A stretch of DNA of 64,000 nucleotides from Staphylococcus marylandisciuri (GCF_025519785.1 NZ_JAOPKZ010000006.1:62001-126000); one strand, 5' to 3'; shown: positions 19,962-30,955, numbered from the stretch's first letter. A program made the numbers and translations. Notes: generated by a model not told the origin, from the sequence alone.

Positions 19962-21041
19962 ATGTCAGAGAGACTATTAGAAATTAATGACTTGCATGTT
20001 TCCTTTGATATTAAGGCAGGAGAAGTGCAAGCAGTCCGTGGAGTAGATTTGTATCTAGATAAGGGAGAAACGCTCGCTATTGTAGGTGAGTCAGGCTCTG
20101 GTAAGTCAGTTACTACTAAAGCAATTACGAAACTCTTTCAAGGAGACACTGGAAGAATTAAAAAAGGAAGCATTGAATTTCTAGGAGAAGATCTCACAAA
20201 AAAACCAGAGAAAGAACTCATTAAATTACGTGGGAAAGATATATCAATGATTTTCCAAGATCCCATGACCTCATTAAACCCGACTATGAAAATTGGTAAA
20301 CAAGTCATGGAACCTTTAGTAAAGCACAGAAATTACAATAAAGCTGAAGCTAAAAAGCGTGCTATAGAAATATTAAATCTAGTGGGGCTGCCTAATGCGG
20401 CAGCGCGGTTTAATGCTTATCCGCATCAATTCTCAGGTGGTCAAAGACAGAGAATTGTCATCGCGATAGCTTTAGCTTGTGAGCCAAAGGTGTTAATTGC
20501 TGATGAACCTACTACAGCACTTGACGTTACTATGCAAGCGCAAATTCTTGATTTAATGAAAGACTTACAAAAGAAAATTGAAACCTCAATCATTTTTATT
20601 ACTCACGACTTAGGAGTGGTAGCTAATATCGCCGACCGCGTCGCTATTATGTATGGGGGACAAATGGTTGAAACAGGTCAAGTAGATGAAATCTTCTATG
20701 ATTCTAAACATCCATATACTTGGGGATTGCTGTCTTCTATGCCTGACCTTGAAACGGGAAGTGAGACAGAACTGTTAGCGATCCCAGGTACGCCACCAGA
20801 TTTACTCAATCCATCTCAAGGTGATGCATTTGCTGAAAGAAGTCAATACGCTTTAGACATTGACTTTAAAGCGATGCCCCCTTGGTTTAAAGTATCTCCT
20901 ACTCATTATGTACGCTCGTGGTTACTTGATGAACGGGCACCGGACGTTGAGCCACCTGAAATAGTACAGAAAAGAGCGCGTGAGATGCCAAATAATTACG
21001 CTAAACCTAAACAGGTAGAAAGGGTGTCGTTTGATGGATAG
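19962..21041 (+). CDS. oppD: Oligopeptide ABC transporter ATPase OppD
   Basis: 359-residue ATPase. Walker A GESGSGKS, signature [16 protein letters not shown], Walker B VLIADEPTTALD and the switch His in ITHDLG. A C-terminal oligopeptide/dipeptide transporter extension (~260-350, with IPGTPPDLLNPSQGDAFAER) carries few cysteines, unlike many relatives with a four-Cys cluster. It powers import together with OppF. Its last codons overlap the oppF start. Confidence 0.94.
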   Translation: MSERLLEINDLHVSFDIKAGEVQAVRGVDLYLDKGETLAIVGESGSGKSVTTKAITKLFQGDTGRIKKGSIEFLGEDLTKKPEKELIKLRGKDISMIFQDPMTSLNPTMKIGKQVMEPLVKHRNYNKAEAKKRAIEILNLVGLPNAAARFNAYPHQFSGGQRQRIVIAIALACEPKVLIADEPTTALDVTMQAQILDLMKDLQKKIETSIIFITHDLGVVANIADRVAIMYGGQMVETGQVDEIFYDSKHPYTWGLLSSMPDLETGSETELLAIPGTPPDLLNPSQGDAFAERSQYALDIDFKAMPPWFKVSPTHYVRSWLLDERAPDVEPPEIVQKRAREMPNNYAKPKQVERVSFDG

Positions 21042-22008
21042 TCAAAATGAAGTGTTATTACAAGTGAAGAATTTAAAACAATACTTTAACGAAGGTAAAC
21101 GCAATGAAGTTCGTGCTATCGATGGCATCTCTTTCGATGTGTTCAAAGGAGAAACGTTTGGTCTAGTAGGGGAATCAGGTTGTGGTAAATCCACAACTGG
21201 GAAAGCGATAATTAAATTGAATGATATTACGAGTGGCGATATATATTACGATGGTATTAATATACAGAATATTAAGTCACGGAGAGAATTTTTAACATTT
21301 AATAAGAAAATTCAGATGATTTTTCAAGATCCATATGCTTCGTTAAATCCACGGTTGAAAGTCATGGACATCGTTGCAGAAGGTATTGATATTCATAAAC
21401 TTGCAAATAGTAAGAAAGACCGCAAGAAACGAGTTTACGATTTATTAGAAACAGTGGGTTTAAATAAAGAACATGCAAACCGATATCCTCATGAATTCTC
21501 AGGCGGGCAACGTCAGCGTATCGGAATAGCACGTGCTCTTGCAGTAGAGCCGGAATTTATTGTAGCTGATGAACCTATCTCAGCTTTAGACGTTTCTATT
21601 CAAGCTCAAGTAGTCAACTTACTTTTAAAGTTACAACGAGAAAGAGATATCACTTTCTTATTTATTGCTCATGACTTATCCATGGTGAAATATATATCTG
21701 ATCGTATTGCTGTTATGCATTTCGGTAAAATAGTAGAAATTGGAACAGCAGACGATATTTACAACTATCCCTTACATGCGTATACGAAATCTCTACTTTC
21801 TGCAGTGCCTCAACCAGATCCTGAAAGTGAGCGCAAACGTGTAAGAATCACTTATGAAGGTGATGGAAAAGATAGCTTGCGCGAATTAAATGAGATTGAA
21901 AATGGTCATTACGTGCTCACTACGGATGAAGAAGCGAAAATCTTAAAAAACGACTTACAAAAGGTTAATGCAAAGGGAGGGGAAGCGAATGAAGTTAAAA
22001 TGTCTTAA
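21034..22008 (+). CDS. oppF: Oligopeptide ABC transporter ATPase OppF
   Basis: 324 residues. Walker A GESGCGKS, signature [16 protein letters not shown], Walker [13 protein letters not shown] and IAHDLS. It is the second ATPase of the heterodimer. ATG 21034 is used; the TTG one codon upstream is less likely. It overlaps oppD by eight bases, and oppA starts inside its last codons, so the operon is fully coupled. Confidence 0.94.
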   Translation: MDSQNEVLLQVKNLKQYFNEGKRNEVRAIDGISFDVFKGETFGLVGESGCGKSTTGKAIIKLNDITSGDIYYDGINIQNIKSRREFLTFNKKIQMIFQDPYASLNPRLKVMDIVAEGIDIHKLANSKKDRKKRVYDLLETVGLNKEHANRYPHEFSGGQRQRIGIARALAVEPEFIVADEPISALDVSIQAQVVNLLLKLQRERDITFLFIAHDLSMVKYISDRIAVMHFGKIVEIGTADDIYNYPLHAYTKSLLSAVPQPDPESERKRVRITYEGDGKDSLRELNEIENGHYVLTTDEEAKILKNDLQKVNAKGGEANEVKMS

Positions 22009-23656
22009 AACGTTCTCAACGCTAGTTGCCGCTCTTTTTGTATTAAGTGGTTGTGGAACGAAAAGTTTATATGATGATAAAGGTCAAGTATATCGAAGTA
22101 CGTTAGCGCAAGATATGAGTACTCTAGATTCGGTCATGGCGACGGATAACGTTTCATTTACTATGTTCAATCAATTGTATGAAGGTCTGTACGTTCTAGA
22201 TAAAAATGATAAGGCTATACCTGGAGTAGCGAAGAAAATGCCTAACATCTCTAACGGTGAGAAGCGTTATACTATCGAACTTCGTAAGGATGCTAAATGG
22301 TCTAATGGAGACCCGGTGACTGCTGATGACTTTGTTTACAGCTGGAGAAAAGCTGTGAATCCTAAGACCGGATCTGAATATGCATTTATTATGAATTACC
22401 TTAAAAATGCAGAAGAAATCAATAGTGGTAAGAAGCCTGTAAGAGATCTAGGGGTTAAAGCTATTAATAAATATAAACTACAAATTGATTTAGAAAAACC
22501 AGTTCCCTACTTTAATGAACTGTTAGCTTTTGGAACGTATATGCCTCAAGATGCAAAAATTGCTAAGAAAGAGGGAGACCAATACGGAACTAAAGTTGAT
22601 AGAGCAGTATATAATGGGCCATTTAAACTCGTTAAGTGGGCGCCTGAAAATAAAATCGAAATGATTAAAAACGATAAATATTGGGATAAAAAATCAGTGA
22701 AGTTAGATAAAGTGAACTATAAGATATTGAAAGATCAACAAGCTGGTGCTTCGCTCTATGAAACTGGTTCTGTAGACAATACAGGAATTACAGCTGAACA
22801 AGTCGATAAATATAAAGATAGCCCAGCTTTATTTAAAAGATTAAATGCCTCAACGTTTTTCTTAAAAATGAATGAAAAAGAGGTCCCTGAGTTTAAAAAT
22901 AAAGATTTAAGATATGCAATTGCGCAATCAGTCAACAAGCAAGCCTATGTTGATAATGTGTTAGGTGATGGTTCTAAACCATTTGATAACTTTACAGCTA
23001 AAAAGACAACTTCAGCATCAAATAGTACGACAGATTACGCTGATACAGTCAAATCGCCATTAAAATACGATACTAAAGCAGCAAAAACACATTTAGAGAA
23101 AGCTAAAAAAGCATTAGGCAAAGATAATTTCACTTTTACTTTAAATACAGAAGATACACCAAGTTCTAAAATTTCTGCTGAATACATTAAATCAGATATT
23201 GAAAAAAATTTACCTGGCGTCACAGTTAAAATTAAACAAATGCCATTTAAACAGAGAGTAAACGCTGAACTATCTATGTCTTACCAAATGTCTTTATCAG
23301 GATGGGGACCGGATTATCCTGATCCTACGTCATTTTTAGAAGTAATGGTGAAAGATGGTGCTCAAAATAACACGGATTGGAGTAATAAAAATTACGATTC
23401 GATGTTAAAAGAGGCTAATGGCTCACTGTTAACTAAAGAGAAAGAACGCATGGATAAATTGACAGAAGCAGAAGAATTATTGCTTCAGGAAGCTCCAGTA
23501 GCACCTATTTATCAACAGGGTAAAGCTTCTTTGCGTAGCCCTCAAGTAAAAGGAATAGTATATCATTACATTGGTGGAGAGATGTCACTCAAGCACGCTT
23601 ATATCGATAAAAGCATCGACCGCAAAACGGGTGACAAGAAAAAGGAAGGACAATAA
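21989..23656 (+). CDS. oppA: Oligopeptide-binding lipoprotein OppA
   Basis: About 555-residue solute-binding protein (SBP_bac_5 family). The lipoprotein signal peptide [20 protein letters not shown] ends in lipobox LSGC, so the mature protein is lipid-anchored outside the membrane. Family motifs are WSNGDPVTADDFVYSWRKAVNP near residue 100 and LSGWGPDYPDPTSFLEVM toward the C terminus. It captures peptides for OppBCDF. ATG 21989, with GGGAGGGGAAG upstream, is chosen over a start seven codons earlier. Its start overlaps the oppF end by 20 bases. Placing oppA last in the operon matches the staphylococcal Opp3 order. Confidence 0.94.
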   Translation: MKLKCLKTFSTLVAALFVLSGCGTKSLYDDKGQVYRSTLAQDMSTLDSVMATDNVSFTMFNQLYEGLYVLDKNDKAIPGVAKKMPNISNGEKRYTIELRKDAKWSNGDPVTADDFVYSWRKAVNPKTGSEYAFIMNYLKNAEEINSGKKPVRDLGVKAINKYKLQIDLEKPVPYFNELLAFGTYMPQDAKIAKKEGDQYGTKVDRAVYNGPFKLVKWAPENKIEMIKNDKYWDKKSVKLDKVNYKILKDQQAGASLYETGSVDNTGITAEQVDKYKDSPALFKRLNASTFFLKMNEKEVPEFKNKDLRYAIAQSVNKQAYVDNVLGDGSKPFDNFTAKKTTSASNSTTDYADTVKSPLKYDTKAAKTHLEKAKKALGKDNFTFTLNTEDTPSSKISAEYIKSDIEKNLPGVTVKIKQMPFKQRVNAELSMSYQMSLSGWGPDYPDPTSFLEVMVKDGAQNNTDWSNKNYDSMLKEANGSLLTKEKERMDKLTEAEELLLQEAPVAPIYQQGKASLRSPQVKGIVYHYIGGEMSLKHAYIDKSIDRKTGDKKKEGQ

Positions 23657-23848
23657 CGTTAAAAAAGTAAGGTGTAGCATTCGAATGGCTCTCTACCTCT
23701 TTCTCGTCGATCAACAAGCTTATGAAGATCGTTGGGAGAGCATACCATGATTTGTTCATCTCTCACGTATTCACTTCGATTACATAGTTCAAAGTGTTTC
23801 GAGTAATGCATGGTCCGATCAATTTAAATTAAAAATGTAGATATAAAA

Positions 23849-23899
23849 GGGAGCGGGACAGAAATCTAATTTGAATAAAAAGATTTCTGTCCCGCTCCC
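23849..23899. repeat. Palindromic intergenic element (convergent junction)
   Basis: GGGAGCGGGACAGAAATCT-AATTTGAATAAAA-AGATTTCTGTCCCGCTCCC: perfect 19-bp arms. It lies between convergent oppA and trpS and is probably their shared terminator. Confidence 0.92.
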
Positions 23900-23913
23900 T
23901 CTTGTCATTTTAA

Positions 23914-24918
<1,005 letters not shown>

Positions 24919-24953
24919 CTACTTTCTTTTATAAAATTCTTTATTGTACACTT

Positions 24954-24982
24954 ATTATAACAGTATTTCAATCATTTGTAAG
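24954..24982 (-). promoter_or_regulatory. trpS promoter
   Basis: On the minus strand CTTACA (24982-24977), 17-base spacer, TATAAT (24959-24954). The 5' leader is short (about 40 bases), leaving no room for a T-box. Confidence 0.65.
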
Positions 24983-25391
24983 TTATGTTAGACTATATAT
25001 AAGAGTAGTTATGAATGCTCAACTGTAACATGAGTAAGATCTTTTTTAAATCATTATGATTAAAATAAGAATTTCTCATTTAATTTTAATTTTGACTGGG
25101 TACAATGTAACTATACGATAAAAAGACTATATTATTTGTAATGTACAAATGATTGCTTATAGATTTTGATAAAGTAGAAAGTTGATTATAGTTAGTGCTT
25201 TGGTTAGTTTAATCTAACGTCCTCGGTTCTTATTATTAAAGATGTGCTAAGTTTAACTACTGTAGGAGTCAACGCGCTTTTGATGATCTGGAAGTCAATC
25301 ATTCCTCGTAGTGCTATTAGAACGATTTTTTAAACTAATAAATAATGTGAATAATTAGAAATAAGATTCATATAATAGGAGAGTGAGATGT
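24983..25391. other. Upstream region of spxA, no gene
   Basis: About 400 A/T-rich bases between divergent trpS and spxA. A TTGACT at 25092-25097 with a poor TACGAT -10 is a weak promoter candidate for spxA. No ORF with a ribosome site is present. Confidence 0.5.
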
Positions 25392-25787
25392 ATGGTAACA
25401 TTATTTACTTCACCAAGTTGCACATCTTGCCGTAAAGCGAAAGCATGGTTACAAGAACATGACATTCCGTATACGGAGCGTAATATTTTTTCTGAACATT
25501 TAACTATAGACGAAATTAAACAAATCTTAAAAATGACTGAAGATGGAACTGATGAAATCATTTCTACACGTTCTAAGACTTATCAAAAACTGAATGTAGA
25601 TATTGATGCGTTGCCGTTGCAAGACCTTTATAATATCATTCAAGATAATCCAGGGCTATTACGTCGTCCTATTATCTTAGATGAAAAGCGCCTTCAAGTA
25701 GGCTATAACGAAGATGAAATCAGACGTTTCTTGCCACGAAAGGTACGTACTTTCCAATTACAAGAAGCGCAGCGTTTAGTTGACTGA
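25392..25787 (+). CDS. spxA: Spx global stress regulator
   Basis: 131 residues, the exact Spx length, ArsC-like fold. The redox switch C10-T-S-C13 lies in [10 protein letters not shown], and conserved RSKTYQKL and LLRRPI motifs follow. Spx binds the RNA polymerase alpha C-terminal domain to redirect transcription under disulfide stress. It is degraded by ClpXP with the adaptor SpxH (encoded at 31045). ATG 25392 with AGGAG upstream. It precedes mecA after two hairpin terminators. Confidence 0.97.
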   Translation: MVTLFTSPSCTSCRKAKAWLQEHDIPYTERNIFSEHLTIDEIKQILKMTEDGTDEIISTRSKTYQKLNVDIDALPLQDLYNIIQDNPGLLRRPIILDEKRLQVGYNEDEIRRFLPRKVRTFQLQEAQRLVD

Positions 25788-25805
25788 TCCTTGGTGCAAT
25801 ATATT

Positions 25806-25850
25806 CAAACCATAAAGTAAGTCTCGTGTGCTTCTTTGTGGTTTGTTTTT
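25806..25850 (+). terminator. spxA terminator
   Basis: CAAACCATAAAG pairs with CTTTGTGGTTTG (one mismatch) followed by TTTTT. Confidence 0.85.
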
Positions 25851-25881
25851 AACCTAGACATTGAAATAGAGGTTCGTACTG

Positions 25882-25911
25882 CAGCACTCATGAGTGAAGT
25901 GCTGTTTTTTT
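25882..25911 (+). terminator. Second hairpin terminator between spxA and mecA
   Basis: CAGCACT (25882-25888) pairs with AGTGCTG (25898-25904), followed by seven T. Either it backs up the first terminator or it ends a short untranslated transcript; no gene lies between the two hairpins. Confidence 0.8.
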
Positions 25912-26049
25912 GGGTATTGTCACGGGTATATGTTACTATGAGAAGTCAAGTCAAATTAGTGAATTTAAATCAAACAAAAGGATTGTATTTCAAGTTACGT
26001 TCTAATACAATGATAGTACTATTCATCGACTGTTAAGGAGTGAGATGAT

Positions 26050-26760
26050 ATGAGAATAGAACGTGTTGATGACTCAACAGTCAAATTATATATAACTTAT
26101 AGTGATATTGAAGATAGAGGCTTTAAAAAGGAAGATCTATGGGCTAATCGTAAGCGAGGAGAAGAATTCTTCTGGAACATGATGGAAGAAATTAACGAAG
26201 AAGAAGATTTCGTAGTAGAAGGCCCGTTGTGGATTCAAGTACATGCTTTTGAAAAGGGTGTAGAAGTAACTATATCTAAGTCTAAAAATGATGATGTTAT
26301 GAACATGTCAGACGGTGAGTCTAGTAATCAATTGGATGATCAAGTTAACGACTTATTATCACAAAGCCTGGATCAAGATGCTACGCTTGAAGATATATTT
26401 GAACAGAAACAACAATCATCTTCAAAAAATAATAAAAATGATGAAGCGTCTTACAAAGTGCAATCAGTTATGGTTAAATTTAATGATTTAGAAGAAATCA
26501 TCTATTTCGCTTATCATAATAATTTACCAACGCGTGACTTTGAAGATTTATTATACAGTATAAATCATGACTATTACTACGCTATTCACTTCGATGATCA
26601 TGTTGATCAAGAAACGATTAACGATAGTTATAGTCAGTTGCTAGAATTTGCTACACCATCTGATAAGTCTGAAGTCTTTTTAAATGATTATGCTAAAATA
26701 ATTATGAGTCATAATGTGACAGCTCAAATTAGACGCTATTTCCCAGATCGTGTTGAATAG
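26050..26760 (+). CDS. mecA: MecA adaptor protein for ClpCP
   Basis: 236 residues. N-terminal MRIERVDDSTVKLYITYSDIEDRGF and a C-terminal MecA domain (about 130-236) are separated by an acidic, Gln/Ser-rich linker (about 80-130). In Bacillus MecA delivers ComK and other substrates to ClpCP; comK lies in this window at 62230. ATG 26050 follows AAGGAGTGAGA. A near-identical terminator to that at 14193 follows. Confidence 0.95.
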   Translation: MRIERVDDSTVKLYITYSDIEDRGFKKEDLWANRKRGEEFFWNMMEEINEEEDFVVEGPLWIQVHAFEKGVEVTISKSKNDDVMNMSDGESSNQLDDQVNDLLSQSLDQDATLEDIFEQKQQSSSKNNKNDEASYKVQSVMVKFNDLEEIIYFAYHNNLPTRDFEDLLYSINHDYYYAIHFDDHVDQETINDSYSQLLEFATPSDKSEVFLNDYAKIIMSHNVTAQIRRYFPDRVE

Positions 26761-26800
26761 TTTATTCATTTATAACACAGAGGTCGGGGGATAAAAGCTT

Positions 26801-26854
26801 AAAAACAGCAGTAAGATATTTTCTGATTGAAAATGATCTTACTGCTGTTTTTTA
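26801..26854. terminator. mecA terminator, AACAGCAGTAAGA family
   Basis: AACAGCAGTAAGAT pairs with ATCTTACTGCTGTT, loop ATTTTCTGATTGAAAATG, then TTTTATA. Its arms and loop core match the terminator at 14193, 12 kb away. Confidence 0.9.
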
Positions 26855-26874
26855 TATACGAAACGTTGCTTGTG

Positions 26875-26927
26875 GGGAGCGGGACTACGAAAACTTTTTA
26901 TTCAAAATAGATCTCTGTCCCGCTCCC
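26875..26927. repeat. Palindromic intergenic element
   Basis: Variant with GGGAGCGGGACTACGAAAA on the left and ATCTCTGTCCCGCTCCC on the right, i.e. one arm carries the ACTACGAAA version found in the long units. It sits between mecA and coiA. Confidence 0.85.
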
Positions 26928-26936
26928 TGTCATGTT

Positions 26937-27000
26937 ATCTCAGCAATTTTGCTATAAACATTACGAAAATACTAAACATGTTCGGTTGCTGAGATTTTTA
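26937..27000 (+). terminator. Long hairpin upstream of coiA
   Basis: ATCTCAGCAA pairs with TTGCTGAGAT followed by TTTTTA, around a ~39-base loop. It lies between the palindrome and coiA and would stop read-through into coiA. Confidence 0.65.
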
Positions 27001-27081
27001 GGTTCACTTTATTATCATTTATTTTCAATTCACTAAAGTAAGATCATGCGCACTGACGTGTATTATAATGAGGTGAACGAG

Positions 27082-28068
27082 ATGCTTCGTGCTATAGATG
27101 ATAATAATAATAGTGTGTTAGCTTTTAATGCTGTGAAGGGTATTAGGTATCGATGTCCTGAGTGTAATTCTAAAGTTATCCTCAGAAAAGGAGAGAATGT
27201 CAGAGCACATTTTGCTCACCAAGCACATCAATTGAGTTGCATATATCAGGAAGAAACGTTAGCTCACTATCAAGCAAAATACGTCGTTGCTCAACAATTA
27301 GAAGAGCGAGGATACACCATAGAAGTAGAGAAACGTATTAATCACGGCCAACGATGTCCAGATATAACTGTTAATCAACAATTAGCCATTGAAATTCAAT
27401 TATCTAATATTAGTATGCGATTATTAAAAGACAGGACGCATGAACTTCGCGCTTTAGGTTACAAAGTGATATGGGTGATTAATGAGCCACAGAGCTATTA
27501 TCAGAAAATCAAACTTTCACAATTTCAAAGTGCATGTATAGATAGTTATGAAAGAAAGTTATTTGCGTGGTCAGAGAAACAACAAAGTCTTATTATATAT
27601 ACCCAACTTCAACATATCGGTGGGCAATGGTTTATGGGGCAAAGTGAGCAATGTCATAGTGAGCGGGTATTTAGTCCAATCATGCAAACAGTTCCTAAGT
27701 TATACAAATTAAGTTATCGTAATGTTGAAAGATACTTACAATACTGTCGAAGAATTAATTCTGTACATGAACCTACGTTAGAGGCGATGTATAATTTAAG
27801 AATGAGTTCCAGTGAGGTGGCTACTTATTGTGGTTATATATTACCTCAGCAATTATATGTTGCATCGCACCCTATAGCTTGGCAGATTCAAATATTATAT
27901 AGCTGTCATTTACAGCGGTTTTCAGAGCGGGAATTTATAAAATGTATAAAAACGAGGTATTTCTTGGATAGAGAGCGGAATACTCACGAGTTACTCAAAG
28001 ATTTAGTAACACAATATTTCACCCTGTGCACTGCGCTAAAACTTAAAAGCGTGCAAAAAAGTTATTAA
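27082..28068 (+). CDS. coiA: CoiA-like competence protein
   Basis: 328 residues. N-terminal zinc-ribbon-like CPECNSKVILRKGENVRAHFAHQ, then a nuclease-like core CPDITVNQQLAIEIQLSNIS (D...E-x-Q). CoiA is required after DNA uptake for transformation and may act with RecA/DprA. The start is set at ATG 27082, preceded by GAGGTGA six bases upstream; the ORF extends back to 27046 without a ribosome site. It belongs with mecA and comK as competence-linked genes of this window. Confidence 0.9.
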   Translation: MLRAIDDNNNSVLAFNAVKGIRYRCPECNSKVILRKGENVRAHFAHQAHQLSCIYQEETLAHYQAKYVVAQQLEERGYTIEVEKRINHGQRCPDITVNQQLAIEIQLSNISMRLLKDRTHELRALGYKVIWVINEPQSYYQKIKLSQFQSACIDSYERKLFAWSEKQQSLIIYTQLQHIGGQWFMGQSEQCHSERVFSPIMQTVPKLYKLSYRNVERYLQYCRRINSVHEPTLEAMYNLRMSSSEVATYCGYILPQQLYVASHPIAWQIQILYSCHLQRFSEREFIKCIKTRYFLDRERNTHELLKDLVTQYFTLCTALKLKSVQKSY

Positions 28069-28117
28069 CGTGAGAAAATTGCAGTAATACTAACTTATAG
28101 GAGGTTTACAGTTAAAT

Positions 28118-29926
28118 ATGAGTCAACAATTAACGAGAGAAGAACAAGAACGTAAATATCCTGATCATACGTGGGATTTATCTACTATATTTAAAGATGA
28201 TGACGCTTTTGAAGCAGCGTTTAAAGAAGTGGAATCTCATATCGGAGATGAGCAGCAGTATAAAGGGCATTTAGGCGATAGCTCTGAAACGCTATATAAT
28301 GCGTTGGCTTTAGAGGATGAGCTCGTTTCGAAGCTTGAGAAAGTCTATGTATATGCTCACCTCAAGCAAGATCAAGATACATCAAATAATAAATATACTG
28401 GCTTTGAAGCTCGTGCGCACCAGCTAGTTATTAAATTTAGTTCAAATTGGAGCTTTTTAGTACCCGAAATTCTGCAAATAGATGAAGATAAAATTAAATC
28501 GTTTATTGAAGAGAACGATAAACTTCAACGCTACGCATTCGATTTGGAATTAATTAATAAAAAACGTCCGCACGTTTTAACCGCAGATAAAGAGAAATTA
28601 TTAACTGAAGCTCAAGATGCATTATCCACTCCGGAAAATGTTTATGGTATGTTCAGCAATGCGGATTTAGAGTTCGAGGATGCGATCGATTCGGAAGGCC
28701 AACGTCATCCTTTAACTCAAGGCACATTTATTAAATGTTTAGAATCTGATGATCGCACACTTCGTCAATCTGCTTACGATAATTTATATGCTAAGTATGG
28801 GGCGTATAATAATACGTTAAGTTCAACGTTAGCAGGTGAAGTGAAGAAGAACGTTTTCAATGCACGTACTCACAATTATAAGTCCGCTAGACATGCCGCG
28901 CTTAGTAATAACCATATTCCTGAAGAAGTACACGATAATTTAGTGAAAACCGTTCATAAATATCTACCATTACTTCATCGTTATACGCGCTTAAGAAAAG
29001 AACTACTTGGCTTGGATGATATGAAGATGTACGACCTCTATACTCCTTTAGTCAAGGATATTAAATTTGAAATGCCGTACGAAGAGGCGAAAGAGTGGAT
29101 GTTAGAAGCGCTTAAACCGATGGGTGAAGAATACTTAGAAGTAATTAAAGAGGGCTTAAATAATCGTTGGGTAGACGTTTATGAAAATAAAGGAAAACGC
29201 TCAGGCGCATTTTCCTCTGGCACTCACTTAACTAATCCGTTCATCCTGCTTAATTGGACTGACACTGTCTCTGACCTCTATACACTCGTACACGAATTTG
29301 GTCATTCAGCGCACAGTTATTTCAGTAGACAGAATCAACCTTCCAACCTAAGTGATTATACGATCTTCGTAGCGGAAGTAGCTTCAACTTGTAACGAAGC
29401 GTTACTCAGTGATTATATGGACAAACACCTTGATGATGAAAAACGTTTATTGCTGTTAAATCAAGAATTAGAACGTTTCCGCGCAACACTTTTCCGTCAA
29501 ACTATGTTTGCAGAATTCGAGCACAAAATTCATCAAATCGAGGAAAATGGCGAACCATTGACAGCTCAACGAATGAATGAGGAATACGCGGAACTTAATC
29601 GAACTTATTTTGGAGATGCTGTTGAAACAGATGAATCTATTAGTAAAGAATGGTCTCGTATTCCACACTTCTACATGAATTATTATGTGTATCAATATGC
29701 AACAGGATACAGCGCAGCGCAAAGTTTAAGTCATCAAATATTAACTGAAGGTCAGCCAGCAGTGGAACGTTATATAAATGAATTCTTGAAAAAAGGAAGT
29801 TCAAATTATCCAATTGAAATCCTTAAAAATGCTGGAGTAGACATGACAACACCTGAACCAATCGAGGAAGCATGCCAAGTGTTTGAACAAAAATTAGATG
29901 CTTTTGAAAAGCTGATGAAAGCTTAA
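28118..29926 (+). CDS. pepF: Oligoendopeptidase F
   Basis: 602-residue M3-family zinc peptidase. The HExxH motif is at residues 392-396 (VHEFGHSAHSY), with the third zinc ligand in FVAEVASTCNEALL about 28 residues later. PepF is cytoplasmic and cleaves 7-17-residue peptides, which fits peptides brought in by Opp. An AGGAGG lies 14 bases before ATG 28118, a long spacing, but no better start exists. The 3' flank carries RsaE, as in S. aureus. Confidence 0.95.
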   Translation: MSQQLTREEQERKYPDHTWDLSTIFKDDDAFEAAFKEVESHIGDEQQYKGHLGDSSETLYNALALEDELVSKLEKVYVYAHLKQDQDTSNNKYTGFEARAHQLVIKFSSNWSFLVPEILQIDEDKIKSFIEENDKLQRYAFDLELINKKRPHVLTADKEKLLTEAQDALSTPENVYGMFSNADLEFEDAIDSEGQRHPLTQGTFIKCLESDDRTLRQSAYDNLYAKYGAYNNTLSSTLAGEVKKNVFNARTHNYKSARHAALSNNHIPEEVHDNLVKTVHKYLPLLHRYTRLRKELLGLDDMKMYDLYTPLVKDIKFEMPYEEAKEWMLEALKPMGEEYLEVIKEGLNNRWVDVYENKGKRSGAFSSGTHLTNPFILLNWTDTVSDLYTLVHEFGHSAHSYFSRQNQPSNLSDYTIFVAEVASTCNEALLSDYMDKHLDDEKRLLLLNQELERFRATLFRQTMFAEFEHKIHQIEENGEPLTAQRMNEEYAELNRTYFGDAVETDESISKEWSRIPHFYMNYYVYQYATGYSAAQSLSHQILTEGQPAVERYINEFLKKGSSNYPIEILKNAGVDMTTPEPIEEACQVFEQKLDAFEKLMKA

Positions 29927-29956
29927 TGTGATTGTATTCGCTTACAATTTGAACAG

Positions 29957-30019
29957 TTTGTGACAAATTGAACAAATTATATATTTCAGGTTGAAAAGGC
30001 TTAGGGGGCGTGTTATATT
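29957..30019 (+). promoter_or_regulatory. rsaE promoter with ResD/SrrA-like upstream motif
   Basis: TTGAAA (29991-29996), 17-base spacer, TATATT (30014-30019). Upstream at 29957-29968 is TTTGTGACAAAT, resembling ResD/SrrA-type recognition sequences. RsaE/RoxS is known to be activated by SrrAB/ResDE. The boundaries of the regulator site are inferred. Confidence 0.7.
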
Positions 30020-30025
30020 ATGACC

Positions 30026-30125
30026 ATGAAATTAATCACATAACAAACATACCCCTTTGTTTGAAGTGAAAAATTTCTCCCATCCCCTTTGTTTAGCGCC
30101 GTGTATATTAGACACGGCGTTTTTT
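30026..30125 (+). ncRNA. rsaE: Small RNA RsaE (RoxS)
   Basis: The ~100-nt sequence contains the two C-rich seed regions of RsaE, ACATACCCCTTTGTTT and CTCCCATCCCCTTTGTTT. The terminator CGCCGTGT-atattag-ACACGGCG with six T follows. These C-rich loops pair with ribosome sites of TCA-cycle and folate-pathway mRNAs, adjusting central metabolism. The position between pepF and spxH is the same as in S. aureus. The 5' end is placed from the promoter and could be off by a few bases. Confidence 0.93.
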
Positions 30126-30904
30126 CATGTTAAATTTTAATGAATTGCTGTGTATTCATTAAAGTGAATATGAATGCGTTTGAAAGGTTTATAGCTTTAA
30201 AAGTGTTTCATAAGAACTATACTTTACAAAGTGGATATCCTGACTGTTCATAGATGTAGATCTCGTCGAAGTAAGTTGAAGGGGAATTGATGACTTAATT
30301 TATAAGAGAAGAAGTTTAATAGCGAAAAAGAAAAATTGACTTTTCACAATTCATTTAAAAATTTATTAGCACTATCTAGTTTGCTATCTTTCGACAAAAT
30401 CCCCTCATTGTTAAGTGATTACTTTGAGAGCGTTGACTTAACAAGAGTCTTCATCTTTCTGCTTTCTTCCTCATCCTTTTAGTTGAGCCTCTTTCAAATG
30501 GTAGTGTGTTTATCCAAAGCGATATCTTCTAGTATTAGATAGGCCGACCAATGCTCGTCTCTGAAATTTAAATCCTGGTAGTCTAAAACTAATTATTTTA
30601 TGAATCGTATGTTTATCATATTTACTTGTACCATTTAGGCTCTTAGCCGGCTGGTAGGTGTTAGTAGTGTTAAATGACAGATATTGCTGTTTCCAACATA
30701 CAGTGCTTCACAATTGTAATCGCAAATTATATTTTTATCTTCATTCTATAATCGCTTTCACAGTAATGATTTAGAGGCCCTTTCTACTTTCGGTTGGTTA
30801 AACTGATTTCGTCGCGTTCGGTTTATCTCTAGATTTATCAAATATGAAAATATGCGTTATATAAGGTCTTGAATCGTATATTATATAGATTAAATCAAAA
30901 AAGA
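30126..30904. other. ~780 bp without a gene; possible decayed coding sequence
   Basis: No intact ORF is present in any frame. On the minus strand between about 30840 and 30360 several stop-interrupted stretches read like protein (for example CDYNCEALYVGNSN and EDIALDKHT), which could be remains of a transposase or other gene. No family can be named with confidence and no terminal inverted repeats were found. Confidence 0.3.
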
Positions 30905-30955
30905 GGGAGCGGGACAGAAATCTAATTTGAATAAAAAGATTTCTGCCCCGCTCCC
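30905..30955. repeat. Palindromic intergenic element (spxH terminator)
   Basis: GGGAGCGGGACAGAAATCT / AGATTTCTGCCCCGCTCCC, 90 bases past the spxH stop on the minus strand. Confidence 0.88.

Noticed and set aside
25836..26036. 66-codon ORF between spxA and mecA
   Set aside because: It contains a complete hairpin terminator (25882-25911) and has no ribosome site.
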